Source: Pseudooctadecabacter sp. (lineage in GTDB: Bacteria; Pseudomonadota; Alphaproteobacteria; Rhodobacterales; Rhodobacteraceae). Taken from it: 64,000 nucleotides of DNA. The DNA lies in contig NZ_JAHDGE010000007.1 of the NCBI RefSeq assembly GCF_020627745.1, forward strand, positions 1 to 64,000, read 5' to 3'. The position numbers and the translations under genes are program-made. The notes beneath the pieces were generated by a model. The model had not been told where the DNA came from and did no database searches. It worked only from the letters and a program-made list of their open reading frames with translations. Of this stretch, positions 27,855 through 35,475 are shown piece after piece; position 1 is the stretch's first letter, and every line of letters begins with the position of its first letter.

Positions 27855-28571
27855 ATGGAAAACGCAACCTATGCCGTGCTGACACGGCAATCCGGACTGA
27901 CGAGCCAGCTTCGTGTGGTGGCCAACAACATCGCCAACCTGTCGACCACCGGCTTTCGGGCGGAGGACGTCATATTCTCGGAACATGTGGCGGCGTTGGA
28001 AGGGGGGCATCGGTCTTTGTCCATGGCGACCGCGGCCGCACACAATGTGGTGTCGTCGCAGGGCACCCTGACCCAAACGGGCGGTCCCTTCGATCTCGCG
28101 ATTGAGGGGGAGGGATTCTTTTTGATCGAAACACCGGCAGGGGAACGCCTGACCCGCGCGGGGGCTTTCACGCCGAACGAAAACGGTGATCTGGTCACGA
28201 TGGACGGATTTCGGGTTCTCGATAGTGGCGGCGCGCCTGTGTTCGTCCCGCAGGGGGCAGGTCCTGTTGGCATTGCGCCGGACGGTACGATTTCGGCCGG
28301 TGGGCAACCTGTCGGGCAGATCGGTTTGGTCGTGCCTGCCGACGCTACCGGACTGGTCCGGGAAGACGGGGTCAGGTTTCGGTCTGAGGAAGGGTTTGAT
28401 CCCGCCCCCGAAGGCCGGATGCTGCAAGGATTTCTGGAGGAATCCAACGTTAATCCGATCCTTGAAATTGGCCGCATGATCGAGGTGCAGCGCGCCTACG
28501 AACTTGGTCAAAGCTTTATGGACAAAGAAGACGAACGCATCAGAAGCGCAATCCGCGCACTGGGCAAGTAA
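27855..28571 (+). CDS. flgF: flagellar basal-body rod protein FlgF
   Basis: A 238-residue rod protein. N-terminal SQLRVVANNIANLSTTGFRA and C-terminal GFLEESNVNPILEIGRMIEV then QRAYELGQS are diagnostic. The middle holds the D1-type fold with GPFDLAIEGEGFFLIE. It lies between FlgB/C and FlgG in the proximal rod. It follows fliQ by 3 bases. Confidence 0.95.
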   Translation: MENATYAVLTRQSGLTSQLRVVANNIANLSTTGFRAEDVIFSEHVAALEGGHRSLSMATAAAHNVVSSQGTLTQTGGPFDLAIEGEGFFLIETPAGERLTRAGAFTPNENGDLVTMDGFRVLDSGGAPVFVPQGAGPVGIAPDGTISAGGQPVGQIGLVVPADATGLVREDGVRFRSEEGFDPAPEGRMLQGFLEESNVNPILEIGRMIEVQRAYELGQSFMDKEDERIRSAIRALGK

Positions 28572-28589
28572 CCTGCAGGAGGCAACACA

Positions 28590-29375
28590 ATGCGCGCCTT
28601 GAGAATTGCTGCCGCCGGGATGGCGGCCCAACAAACACGGGTCGAGGTGATTTCGAACAACCTCGCCAATATGAGCACGACGGGCTACAACGCGCGTCGC
28701 GCGGAATTTGCCGACCTTCATTATCAACAGATGCAACGGCCCGGCACGATCAATGCCTCTGACGGTACGGTCTTGCCGACCGGGGTCCAGCTTGGCCTTG
28801 GTGTGCGTCCGTCTTCGGTGTCGATGATGTTGAGCCAGGGGTCACTGGCCGCGACGGGTGGGGATCTTGATATCGCAATCGAAGGGAACGGCTATCTGGA
28901 GGTGACGTTGCCCGACGGTCGCGCAGCCTATACGCGCGACGGCGCGCTCAAGCGCACCGGCGACGGTTTGATCGTCACGTCGGATGGATACCCCGTGGCC
29001 CCCGACATCACGATCCCGCAGGATGCACGGTCCCTGTCGATCAATGCGGAAGGGGAGGTTTATGCCTTTTTCCGGGATCAGATCGAACCGCAGCTTCTTG
29101 GACAGTTCAATCTGTCCGGTTTCACCAATGCCAAGGGTCTGGAGGCGATCGGATCAAACCTGTTTCTGGAGACACCCGCGTCGGGCCCGTCCGTCGCCAC
29201 GACGCCCGGACAGGACGGTTTGGGGGTGCTGCGGCAAGGGTATCTGGAAGACAGTTCCGTCGATCCTGTGCAGGAGATTACCGATCTGATCAAAGCCCAA
29301 CGGGGGTATGAACTGAATTCAAAAGTCATTTCCGCAGCTGATCAGATGCTCGGCTCAATGGTGCAGATCCGATGA
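28590..29375 (+). CDS. flgG: distal rod protein FlgG
   Basis: A 261-residue distal rod protein, the standard length. It shows AQQTRVEVISNNLANMSTTG, GVRPSSVSMMLSQGSLAATG, GGDLDIAIEGNGYLEV and the C-terminal GYLEDSSVDPVQEITDLIKA then QRGYELNSK. Its stop overlaps the flgA start (ATGA). Confidence 0.96.
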   Translation: MRALRIAAAGMAAQQTRVEVISNNLANMSTTGYNARRAEFADLHYQQMQRPGTINASDGTVLPTGVQLGLGVRPSSVSMMLSQGSLAATGGDLDIAIEGNGYLEVTLPDGRAAYTRDGALKRTGDGLIVTSDGYPVAPDITIPQDARSLSINAEGEVYAFFRDQIEPQLLGQFNLSGFTNAKGLEAIGSNLFLETPASGPSVATTPGQDGLGVLRQGYLEDSSVDPVQEITDLIKAQRGYELNSKVISAADQMLGSMVQIR

Positions 29376-29788
29376 TCCGTCTGGCCATTTTGCTGTGTTG
29401 CCTGTGCAGTCATGCCGGCGCCGAAACACTGATCGCGGCCCGCACGATTCCCGCCCGGACGATTCTGGGACCGGAGGATATTCTGATCCGCGATGTCTCT
29501 GTCGCGGGCGGGATGGCCGACCCGTCCTTGGCCATCGGGCAGGAGGCACGGGTTGCTTTGTATGCGGGCCGTCCGATCCGGTCGGCCGACCTGTCGGCGC
29601 CCGCCGTCGTCGAACGAAACCAGATTATCCAGATCATTTATCGGCGTGGGGGGATTGTCATTTCCACCGAAGGCCGCGCGCTGGATCGGGCAGGCCCGGG
29701 GGACTGGATCAGAGTGATGAACCTGTCATCCCGCGCCACGATCACAGCACAGATTCACGAAAGCGGCGTGGCCGTCGTCAGCCAGTAG
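29372..29788 (+). CDS. flgA: P-ring assembly chaperone FlgA
   Basis: A 138-residue periplasmic protein with a signal peptide (MIRLAILLCCLCSHAGA) and the SAF-type C-terminal domain: RTIPARTILGPEDILIRDV, GQEARVALYAGRPIRSADL, GDWIRVMNLSSRATITAQI. FlgA helps FlgI form the P ring. It is coupled to flgG and followed by flgH. Confidence 0.93.
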   Translation: MIRLAILLCCLCSHAGAETLIAARTIPARTILGPEDILIRDVSVAGGMADPSLAIGQEARVALYAGRPIRSADLSAPAVVERNQIIQIIYRRGGIVISTEGRALDRAGPGDWIRVMNLSSRATITAQIHESGVAVVSQ

Positions 29789-29801
29789 TAGGAGCCTTCC
29801 C

Positions 29802-30536
29802 TTGCGCAATCTTGTTTTTACCTTGCTGATCGGTCTGATATCCCTGACGGCCTGTTCCCGTGTCAAAGCCATCGGGCAGGAGCCTCAGTTTACATCCCCG
29901 CAGGCTTCTCCCGAGGCGGTGGCGATGACCACATTCGGGCTTGAGAACGAATTGACAGTCGGCCCTGTTCGCACCGGCACACCCTCGCTTTGGACCGGGG
30001 AGAGGGGGTCGCTTCTGGGGGACCGGCGCGCCGTCCAGCGGGGGGACATTCTGACTGTGGTCATCGAAATTGATGACAGCGCGTCAATCTCGAACTCGAC
30101 CGACAGATCGCGCAGCGGATCTGAAAACCTGTCTATTCCCAACCTGTTCGGGTTGCCGCAACTGGCAAACGAGGGCCTGCCTGAAGGCGCGTCGCTGGAC
30201 GCCGCTGTCGGCATTAATTCGTCAAGTTCGTTTGGCGGCGATGGGTCCGTCAGGCGGAACGAACAGTTGGAGTTGCGGATCGCCGCGACTGTTGTCGGCG
30301 TGATGCCGAACGGTGTTCTGTCGATACAAGGGTCACAGGAGGTGCGCGTCAACTTCGAGATGCGGGAGCTTCTGGTGTCGGGCTTTGTGCGGCCGGAGGA
30401 CATTTCGCGGCAGAATGAAATCACCTATGACAAGCTTGCTTCGGCACGGATTTCCTACGGCGGGCGCGGACAGATTTCAGACGTTCAGCAACCCCGCGCC
30501 GGACAGCAGCTTACCGATATTCTGTTGCCGTACTAG
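29802..30536 (+). CDS. flgH: flagellar L-ring lipoprotein FlgH
   Basis: A 244-residue outer-membrane lipoprotein. The lipobox is LISLTACSRV, with Cys18 lipidated. Family segments: RAVQRGDILTVVIEIDDSAS and NGVLSIQGSQEVRVNFEMRE, ending GRGQISDVQQPRAGQQLTDI. The start codon is TTG, preceded by TAGGAG. It forms the L ring around the rod. Confidence 0.95.
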   Translation: MRNLVFTLLIGLISLTACSRVKAIGQEPQFTSPQASPEAVAMTTFGLENELTVGPVRTGTPSLWTGERGSLLGDRRAVQRGDILTVVIEIDDSASISNSTDRSRSGSENLSIPNLFGLPQLANEGLPEGASLDAAVGINSSSSFGGDGSVRRNEQLELRIAATVVGVMPNGVLSIQGSQEVRVNFEMRELLVSGFVRPEDISRQNEITYDKLASARISYGGRGQISDVQQPRAGQQLTDILLPY

Positions 30537-30545
30537 GAGGCACCC

Positions 30546-31058
30546 ATGGCCAAGTTTCTTCTTCCTCTTTTGTTATTAATCGCGGGCACCGCAGCCGGCA
30601 GTGGTGTGGGATATTTCTTAAGGTCGGAGCCTGAGACAGAGCCCCTTTCCAGCTCCGTCGCGGCGGAGCCGTGCGGTGATACCGAGATGGCAGCAGCCGC
30701 TGTCGCAATGGCCCCCGTTGCGCTGGAAGAACGCGAATATGCCCGCATGAACAACCAGTTCGTCGTTCCAGTCATTCTGAACGAAAAGGTCGCCGCATTG
30801 ATGGTGATGTCGTTAAGTCTTGAGGTGGAGGCAGGCGGGCAGGAAGCGGTGTTCTCCCACGAGCCGCGCCTACGGGATGCCTTCTTGCAGGTTATGTTCG
30901 ATCACGCGAATATCGGGGGGTTCAACGGCGCATTTACCACAACGTCGAATATGCGTCTGCTGCGTGACGGTTTGCAGGACGCCGCTGACAGGATCATGCG
31001 CGGCCATATTTCGGATGTCCTGATTGTTGATATTGTCCGTCAGGATATTACCAACTGA
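30546..31058 (+). CDS. FliL-family protein (second copy)
   Basis: A 170-residue protein with one N-terminal membrane helix (FLLPLLLLIAGTAAGSGVGYFL) and a periplasmic part. The segments RMNNQFVVPVILNEKVAALM and EPRLRDAFLQVMFDHANIGG fit the FliL fold, though it is divergent from the canonical FliL at 39581-40078. FliL proteins sit around the stator and affect torque. It is the last gene of the flgB operon, and its end overlaps the convergent FliJ-like gene by 11 bases. Confidence 0.7.
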   Translation: MAKFLLPLLLLIAGTAAGSGVGYFLRSEPETEPLSSSVAAEPCGDTEMAAAAVAMAPVALEEREYARMNNQFVVPVILNEKVAALMVMSLSLEVEAGGQEAVFSHEPRLRDAFLQVMFDHANIGGFNGAFTTTSNMRLLRDGLQDAADRIMRGHISDVLIVDIVRQDITN

Positions 31059-31422
31059 TCCGGCGTTCGGCGGCCTTTGCATCCTCGGCTTGCAGCTTTT
31101 GCTGAAGACGTCGCGCCACTTCGAGTTTTGCAAAGGCTTGTGCCACATCCGCGCGATGATTTTCCAGATCGCGGGACGCCAATGCGATATCGCGCTGAAG
31201 CACCGTCTTGCGCCCCATGACCCATGTTTCCCACAAGACATCCGCCCCGGCGCGGGTTGACGGCTGTGCCAAATCGCCTCCCCTGGGCCCGTCAAGTTGA
31301 GCGACTTGCGCCTTGAGGGTCGCAATCCGTCGGGCAATCGCTGCCAGTTTCATGTGCTTTGACTGATAGGCCACCTCAAGCATCGGCAGCACTTTTGTCA
31401 GTTGTTCGGAATGGCTTGTCAT
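31048..31422 (-). CDS. coiled-coil protein, FliJ candidate
   Basis: A 124-residue protein, almost all helix, with two long amphipathic stretches: HMKLAAIARRIATLKAQVAQ and NHRADVAQAFAKLEVARRLQ. Size, charge and helical hairpin shape fit FliJ, the export-chaperone rod of the FliI ring, and no other FliJ is visible. Sequence identity to FliJ is too low for me to be sure. ATG 31422 overlaps the flhB stop by 4 bases, so it is translated with the export genes flhA-fliR-flhB. Confidence 0.55.
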   Translation of the reverse strand: MTSHSEQLTKVLPMLEVAYQSKHMKLAAIARRIATLKAQVAQLDGPRGGDLAQPSTRAGADVLWETWVMGRKTVLQRDIALASRDLENHRADVAQAFAKLEVARRLQQKLQAEDAKAAERRISW

Positions 31423-32498
31423 GTGCGTGCCAGCTTTCTGACTTTGTCGGCAAACCGGATGGCTGCGGCCACGGCCTTGTAATGGTCGGGGGGTATATGT
31501 TGGCCGATCTCGACGGTGGCATGGAGCGCACGGGCCGTGGGCGGGTCCGAATGGATGGGGACACCATTTTCCTGAGCGCATTCGCGGATACGGGCCGCAA
31601 CCAGATCGACACCTTTCGCAACGCATTCCGGTGCCCCTCCCCCCGTCCGATCCCATTTGAGGGCGACGGCATAGTGGGTCGGATTGACAACGATCACATC
31701 CGCATCGGGCACGTCCGTCAGCATCTGGTTCATGGCAATTGCCATCCCTTTCTGGCGGCGTTGTTGTTTCAGAGCCGGGTCACCCTCGCTGTTTTTGGTT
31801 TCATCCGTCAGTTCCTTGCGCGACATGCGGTTTTTGCGCAGATGTTCTGCGCGTTGCCATGCATAATCGACAACGCCCAGTGAAAGCGCGATGATCAGGA
31901 CAATGCCCATCAACGCCATACACAGCTGCAGCAAAAGGGCGATCACCTGACCCGAGGATACGGCCATCGCGCCCATGATTTCGGGAAGGCGGCCCAGCAC
32001 AAACAGAAACAGGACTGTTGAATACAAAACCAGTTTGGCAAAGCTTTTGGCAAATTCGAACAGACCGGTCCGACCGAATTTGTTCTTGGCCTGCGCGACG
32101 GGCGAAATGCGCGATAATTTGAGCTCCAGTTTGGAGGGGGCGAACACAAATCCCTTCTGCAAGATCAGCGAAAGGATCACGGCCACCGCCGGAATGGCAA
32201 ACCACGGTGCCAGCCAAAGGCTCAGGTCGCGCGCCACGCCGCCCATGAAGGGAGCACCTGATGACGCGAAGACCTGCGCCGAAACCTCGTCCGCACGCGC
32301 AAGGGTACCGGCCAAGATCGCGCCGGTTTCGATCAGCGACGCCGCACCGACCGACACGCCTGCCACAAGAAGGCCGGCATAGGCCGCGGCGGTATTCAGA
32401 TCGGTGGAACGAGGGAAATCACCCTTTTTGCGGGCCTCCGTCAGTTTGTGCTGGGACGCCTCGTATTGCTTGTCATCATCGGTGTCCTGATCGCTCAT
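31419..32498 (-). CDS. flhB: flagellar export switch protein FlhB
   Basis: A 359-residue FlhB. The N-terminus has QYEASQHKLTEARKKGDFPR, then four membrane helices. The cytosolic domain carries the self-cleavage site N272-P-T-H275 (VVNPTHYAVALKW). FlhB with FliK switches substrate from hook to filament. The start at 32498 overlaps the fliR stop (ATGA). A FliJ-like gene follows. Confidence 0.96.
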   Translation of the reverse strand: MSDQDTDDDKQYEASQHKLTEARKKGDFPRSTDLNTAAAYAGLLVAGVSVGAASLIETGAILAGTLARADEVSAQVFASSGAPFMGGVARDLSLWLAPWFAIPAVAVILSLILQKGFVFAPSKLELKLSRISPVAQAKNKFGRTGLFEFAKSFAKLVLYSTVLFLFVLGRLPEIMGAMAVSSGQVIALLLQLCMALMGIVLIIALSLGVVDYAWQRAEHLRKNRMSRKELTDETKNSEGDPALKQQRRQKGMAIAMNQMLTDVPDADVIVVNPTHYAVALKWDRTGGGAPECVAKGVDLVAARIRECAQENGVPIHSDPPTARALHATVEIGQHIPPDHYKAVAAAIRFADKVRKLART

Positions 32499-33268
32499 CC
32501 CGGCGCTCCGAAAGGATCCATCAGGAACCGACCGAGTGCATCGACCCAAAGCGATAGCATAAGCGGGGCCGCAAGCATCAGGATGATCAGCCCACCGGCC
32601 GTGATTGCGGGCGCCCCCACGAAGGCGACCATCAGTTGTGGCATCGCCTTGTTGATGACGCCCAGAGTCACGTTATAGATCAGCGATGCGATGACGAAGG
32701 GCGCCGCAAGGGTGAACCCCAGCGCGAAGGACCGTGAAATTTCGGCGACACCGGATCGGGTCATCATGTCGGACGGGATGACCTGCCCCAGCGGGATCAT
32801 GTCGTAGCTGTGGATTATGAATTGCGCGATCTGGACGTGCAGCCCCATCAATGTGGCCAGTGCAAGGCCCCCGATCACCAGAATGTGGCCCATGGCAGGC
32901 AAGGGGTCCATGCCGGCACCACCGAAAATCTGTGACAGTGATGTCGATTGCGCGGCGATCGACCCGGCGACCTGCAGGGCCATAACGAAAAGCCGCAACA
33001 TCAGGCCAAGGAACGCGCCGGTCAGAGTTTCACTGATTAGCAATCCCAGGCTGGACACGGCGGAGGATGGGAGTTCGGGGACAGGTGCCGCAGGCGCGAC
33101 GATCGCAGTGAAAGCGATGGCCAGACCCAGTTTGACCCGCATCGGAACCGATTGTTCGCCGAATGCCGGAAGCAGCGAAAGCATGGCACCGACCCGCAAA
33201 AAAACCACGAAAACCTGCCATAAAACAGTCTGCCCGAGGCCGGACAAAAGGACCATATCCTCAATCAT
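32495..33268 (-). CDS. fliR: flagellar export gate protein FliR
   Basis: A 257-residue polytopic membrane protein with FliR features: VFLRVGAMLSLLPAFGEQSV, MRVKLGLAIAFTAIVAP, and C-terminal PQLMVAFVGAPAITAGGLII. It is coupled by 4-base overlaps to flhA upstream and flhB downstream. Forms the export channel with FliP and FliQ. Confidence 0.94.
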   Translation of the reverse strand: MIEDMVLLSGLGQTVLWQVFVVFLRVGAMLSLLPAFGEQSVPMRVKLGLAIAFTAIVAPAAPVPELPSSAVSSLGLLISETLTGAFLGLMLRLFVMALQVAGSIAAQSTSLSQIFGGAGMDPLPAMGHILVIGGLALATLMGLHVQIAQFIIHSYDMIPLGQVIPSDMMTRSGVAEISRSFALGFTLAAPFVIASLIYNVTLGVINKAMPQLMVAFVGAPAITAGGLIILMLAAPLMLSLWVDALGRFLMDPFGAPG

Positions 33269-35355
33269 GCAGGGACCAGACCGACCAGGGCCGGCTTTGC
33301 ATCGACCCCGATTTCTTCGAAGGACAACACCGGATTGGGCAGACCCTTTGCCGTCAGAACGGTGCGCAAAAAACGCCGGCGTTTCATCGAGGTCACAAGG
33401 GCCGGGTAGGATCCCGCCTCGCTCGCGGTGGCGATCTTGTCTGAAATCGCAGTGGCAAGGCGGTTAAATTCGTCCGGCGGGAGGGCCACATCGCCGGGCG
33501 ATCTGTCCGACGCGATCTGGTAGGTCGAAAAGGTATCCTCCCACTCCGGTGCGAGTTGAACGAGAGGAATGGTCCCGTCGGTCCGACGCATCGCGGCAAC
33601 CAGTTGAAACCCCAGCCTTTGCCGCACGTGTTCAGCGACACCTTCGACCGCTGGATAGAGTTGTCGACCCTCGGCACATCCCTCAATGATCAGACCAAGG
33701 TTGCGAATTGATACTCTTTCCTCCAGCAGGAGGCGCAAAACGGACAGCAGCAGATCAAGCGGCACTTTATCAGGGATCAGTTCATCCAGCATTTTGCGGT
33801 TGGCGTCCGCACGGCCACTGTCCGTCAGGTTGCACATTTCGTCCAGCAAGCGGCGCAGGGCCTTATGTGTCAGAAGACGCGCAAAGTTCTTCTTGATTGT
33901 TTCAAGAAGATGGGTTGCCAGAACTTCGGTTGGGTGAACCGTCGTCAGGCCGGCAAGTGATGCGGTTTCCTGATCGGTCGGATTGATCCAGCGCGCCGGG
34001 GCGCCGTAGACCGGTTCACTGACATCCTGACCCTCGGGTGCGGTGATACCCGGATCCGACAGCAGGGCCAGAACGCGCCCTGGCTGCAGCGCATCACGCA
34101 CCTGTTCGACGCCGTGCACCAAAATGCGGTAATACCCATCCGGCAGGGCAGCATTGTCCGTCAATCTGATTTCAGGCAGCAGAACCCCGAATTCCGTGGC
34201 CACGTGGTTGCGCATATTGCCAATCCGGACATCAAGGCCGACACCGGGATCAAGTACCATTTCCACCAGATCCGGGGCAAATTCGACGTGGATATCATCC
34301 AGGTCCAGCATATCGCCCATGCTGTCTTTCACGGGTGAAAGAACCGGTTGGGCGTCGGCCTCTTCTTGAAGCTGCGTTGCCACCTTTTTTCGATGGCTGA
34401 ACAGGGCCGCCAGTCCAAGGATGCAGGCACCGGCCAGAAACGGAACGAACGGCAGGCCCGGAACCAGGGCGAACAGCCCCATCAGGACCGCGACTGTCGT
34501 CAATGCGGCAGGGTGCCCGCCAAGTTGAGCGACCAAGGCAAGATCGGTCGCGCCGGTCGCCCCGCCGCGCGCCAGCAGGAGAGCCGCCGCGATCGAGATG
34601 ATGACCGACGGGATCTGGTTCACCAAGCCATCCCCGACGGTCAGGATCGCGTAGGTTTCGAACGCAACGCCCAAGGGCATACCATGAACAGCCGCGCCCA
34701 TGATCAGCCCCATGACCAAATTCAGGGCAGTTATCAACAGCCCCGCAATTGCATCGCCTTTGACGAATTTCGATGCCCCGTCGAGGGAGCCGAAGAAAGT
34801 CGTTTCAGCCAGTTCGACTTCGCGACGGCGCTTGGCCTCGGCGTGGTCGATGGCCCCCGCACTCATATCGCTGTCAATGGCGAGCTGTTTTCCCGGCATC
34901 CCGTCGAGGGCAAATCGCGCACCGACTTCGGCCATGCGGGTCGCCCCTTTGTTGATCACGATAAAATTGACAATCAAGAGGACGCCAAACACCACAAGCC
35001 CAAGAAAGACACTGCCCCCCATGACGAAATTGGCAAAGCCTTCGATCACATCGCCCGCGGCATTCGTTCCGGTGTGACCCTCACCGATGATCAGTTTGGT
35101 CGAGGATACATTCAGGGAAAGGCGCAGCATGAGGGACGCGAGAAGGATTGTCGGAAAGGCCGAGAAATCCAGCGGACGTTCGATGAACAGGGTGACGGTG
35201 AAAATCAGGATCGCGAGGGCAAAGGATGTCGCAAGGCCAATGTCGAGAACCCATGATGGCATTGGCAAAATCATCATGACGATAATGGCCATCAGCGCGA
35301 GTGCCAGCAGGATTGTTGGCTGGAAAATGTTTCGCAGGGAAAGGTCCGGCATCAT
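33265..35355 (-). CDS. flhA: flagellar export protein FlhA
   Basis: A 696-residue FlhA. The N-terminal half holds about eight membrane helices. The signature segment includes RFALDGMPGKQLAIDSDMSA and continues AIDHAEAKRRREVE. The cytosolic C-terminal half (docking of chaperones and FliI/J) ends GLPNPVLSFEEIGVDAKPAL. It starts the flhA-fliR-flhB-fliJ-like operon on the minus strand. A second ATG follows at once (MM); 35355 is used. Confidence 0.96.
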   Translation of the reverse strand: MMPDLSLRNIFQPTILLALALMAIIVMMILPMPSWVLDIGLATSFALAILIFTVTLFIERPLDFSAFPTILLASLMLRLSLNVSSTKLIIGEGHTGTNAAGDVIEGFANFVMGGSVFLGLVVFGVLLIVNFIVINKGATRMAEVGARFALDGMPGKQLAIDSDMSAGAIDHAEAKRRREVELAETTFFGSLDGASKFVKGDAIAGLLITALNLVMGLIMGAAVHGMPLGVAFETYAILTVGDGLVNQIPSVIISIAAALLLARGGATGATDLALVAQLGGHPAALTTVAVLMGLFALVPGLPFVPFLAGACILGLAALFSHRKKVATQLQEEADAQPVLSPVKDSMGDMLDLDDIHVEFAPDLVEMVLDPGVGLDVRIGNMRNHVATEFGVLLPEIRLTDNAALPDGYYRILVHGVEQVRDALQPGRVLALLSDPGITAPEGQDVSEPVYGAPARWINPTDQETASLAGLTTVHPTEVLATHLLETIKKNFARLLTHKALRRLLDEMCNLTDSGRADANRKMLDELIPDKVPLDLLLSVLRLLLEERVSIRNLGLIIEGCAEGRQLYPAVEGVAEHVRQRLGFQLVAAMRRTDGTIPLVQLAPEWEDTFSTYQIASDRSPGDVALPPDEFNRLATAISDKIATASEAGSYPALVTSMKRRRFLRTVLTAKGLPNPVLSFEEIGVDAKPALVGLVPA

Positions 35356-35475
35356 GGCTGTCCTGCCGCTGGATCGGTACCGGCAGAGTGATGCGAATGG
35401 GTCATGGTCCAGCTCTCCAATAAGTGCGCCTATGTTGGTTAATGGCGAACCCTTTCGATTTGGTAACCAAGATTG

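Noticed and set aside
34348..35256. Plus-strand open frame of 302 codons inside flhA
   Set aside because: Arg/His/Gln-rich shadow of the flhA membrane region.
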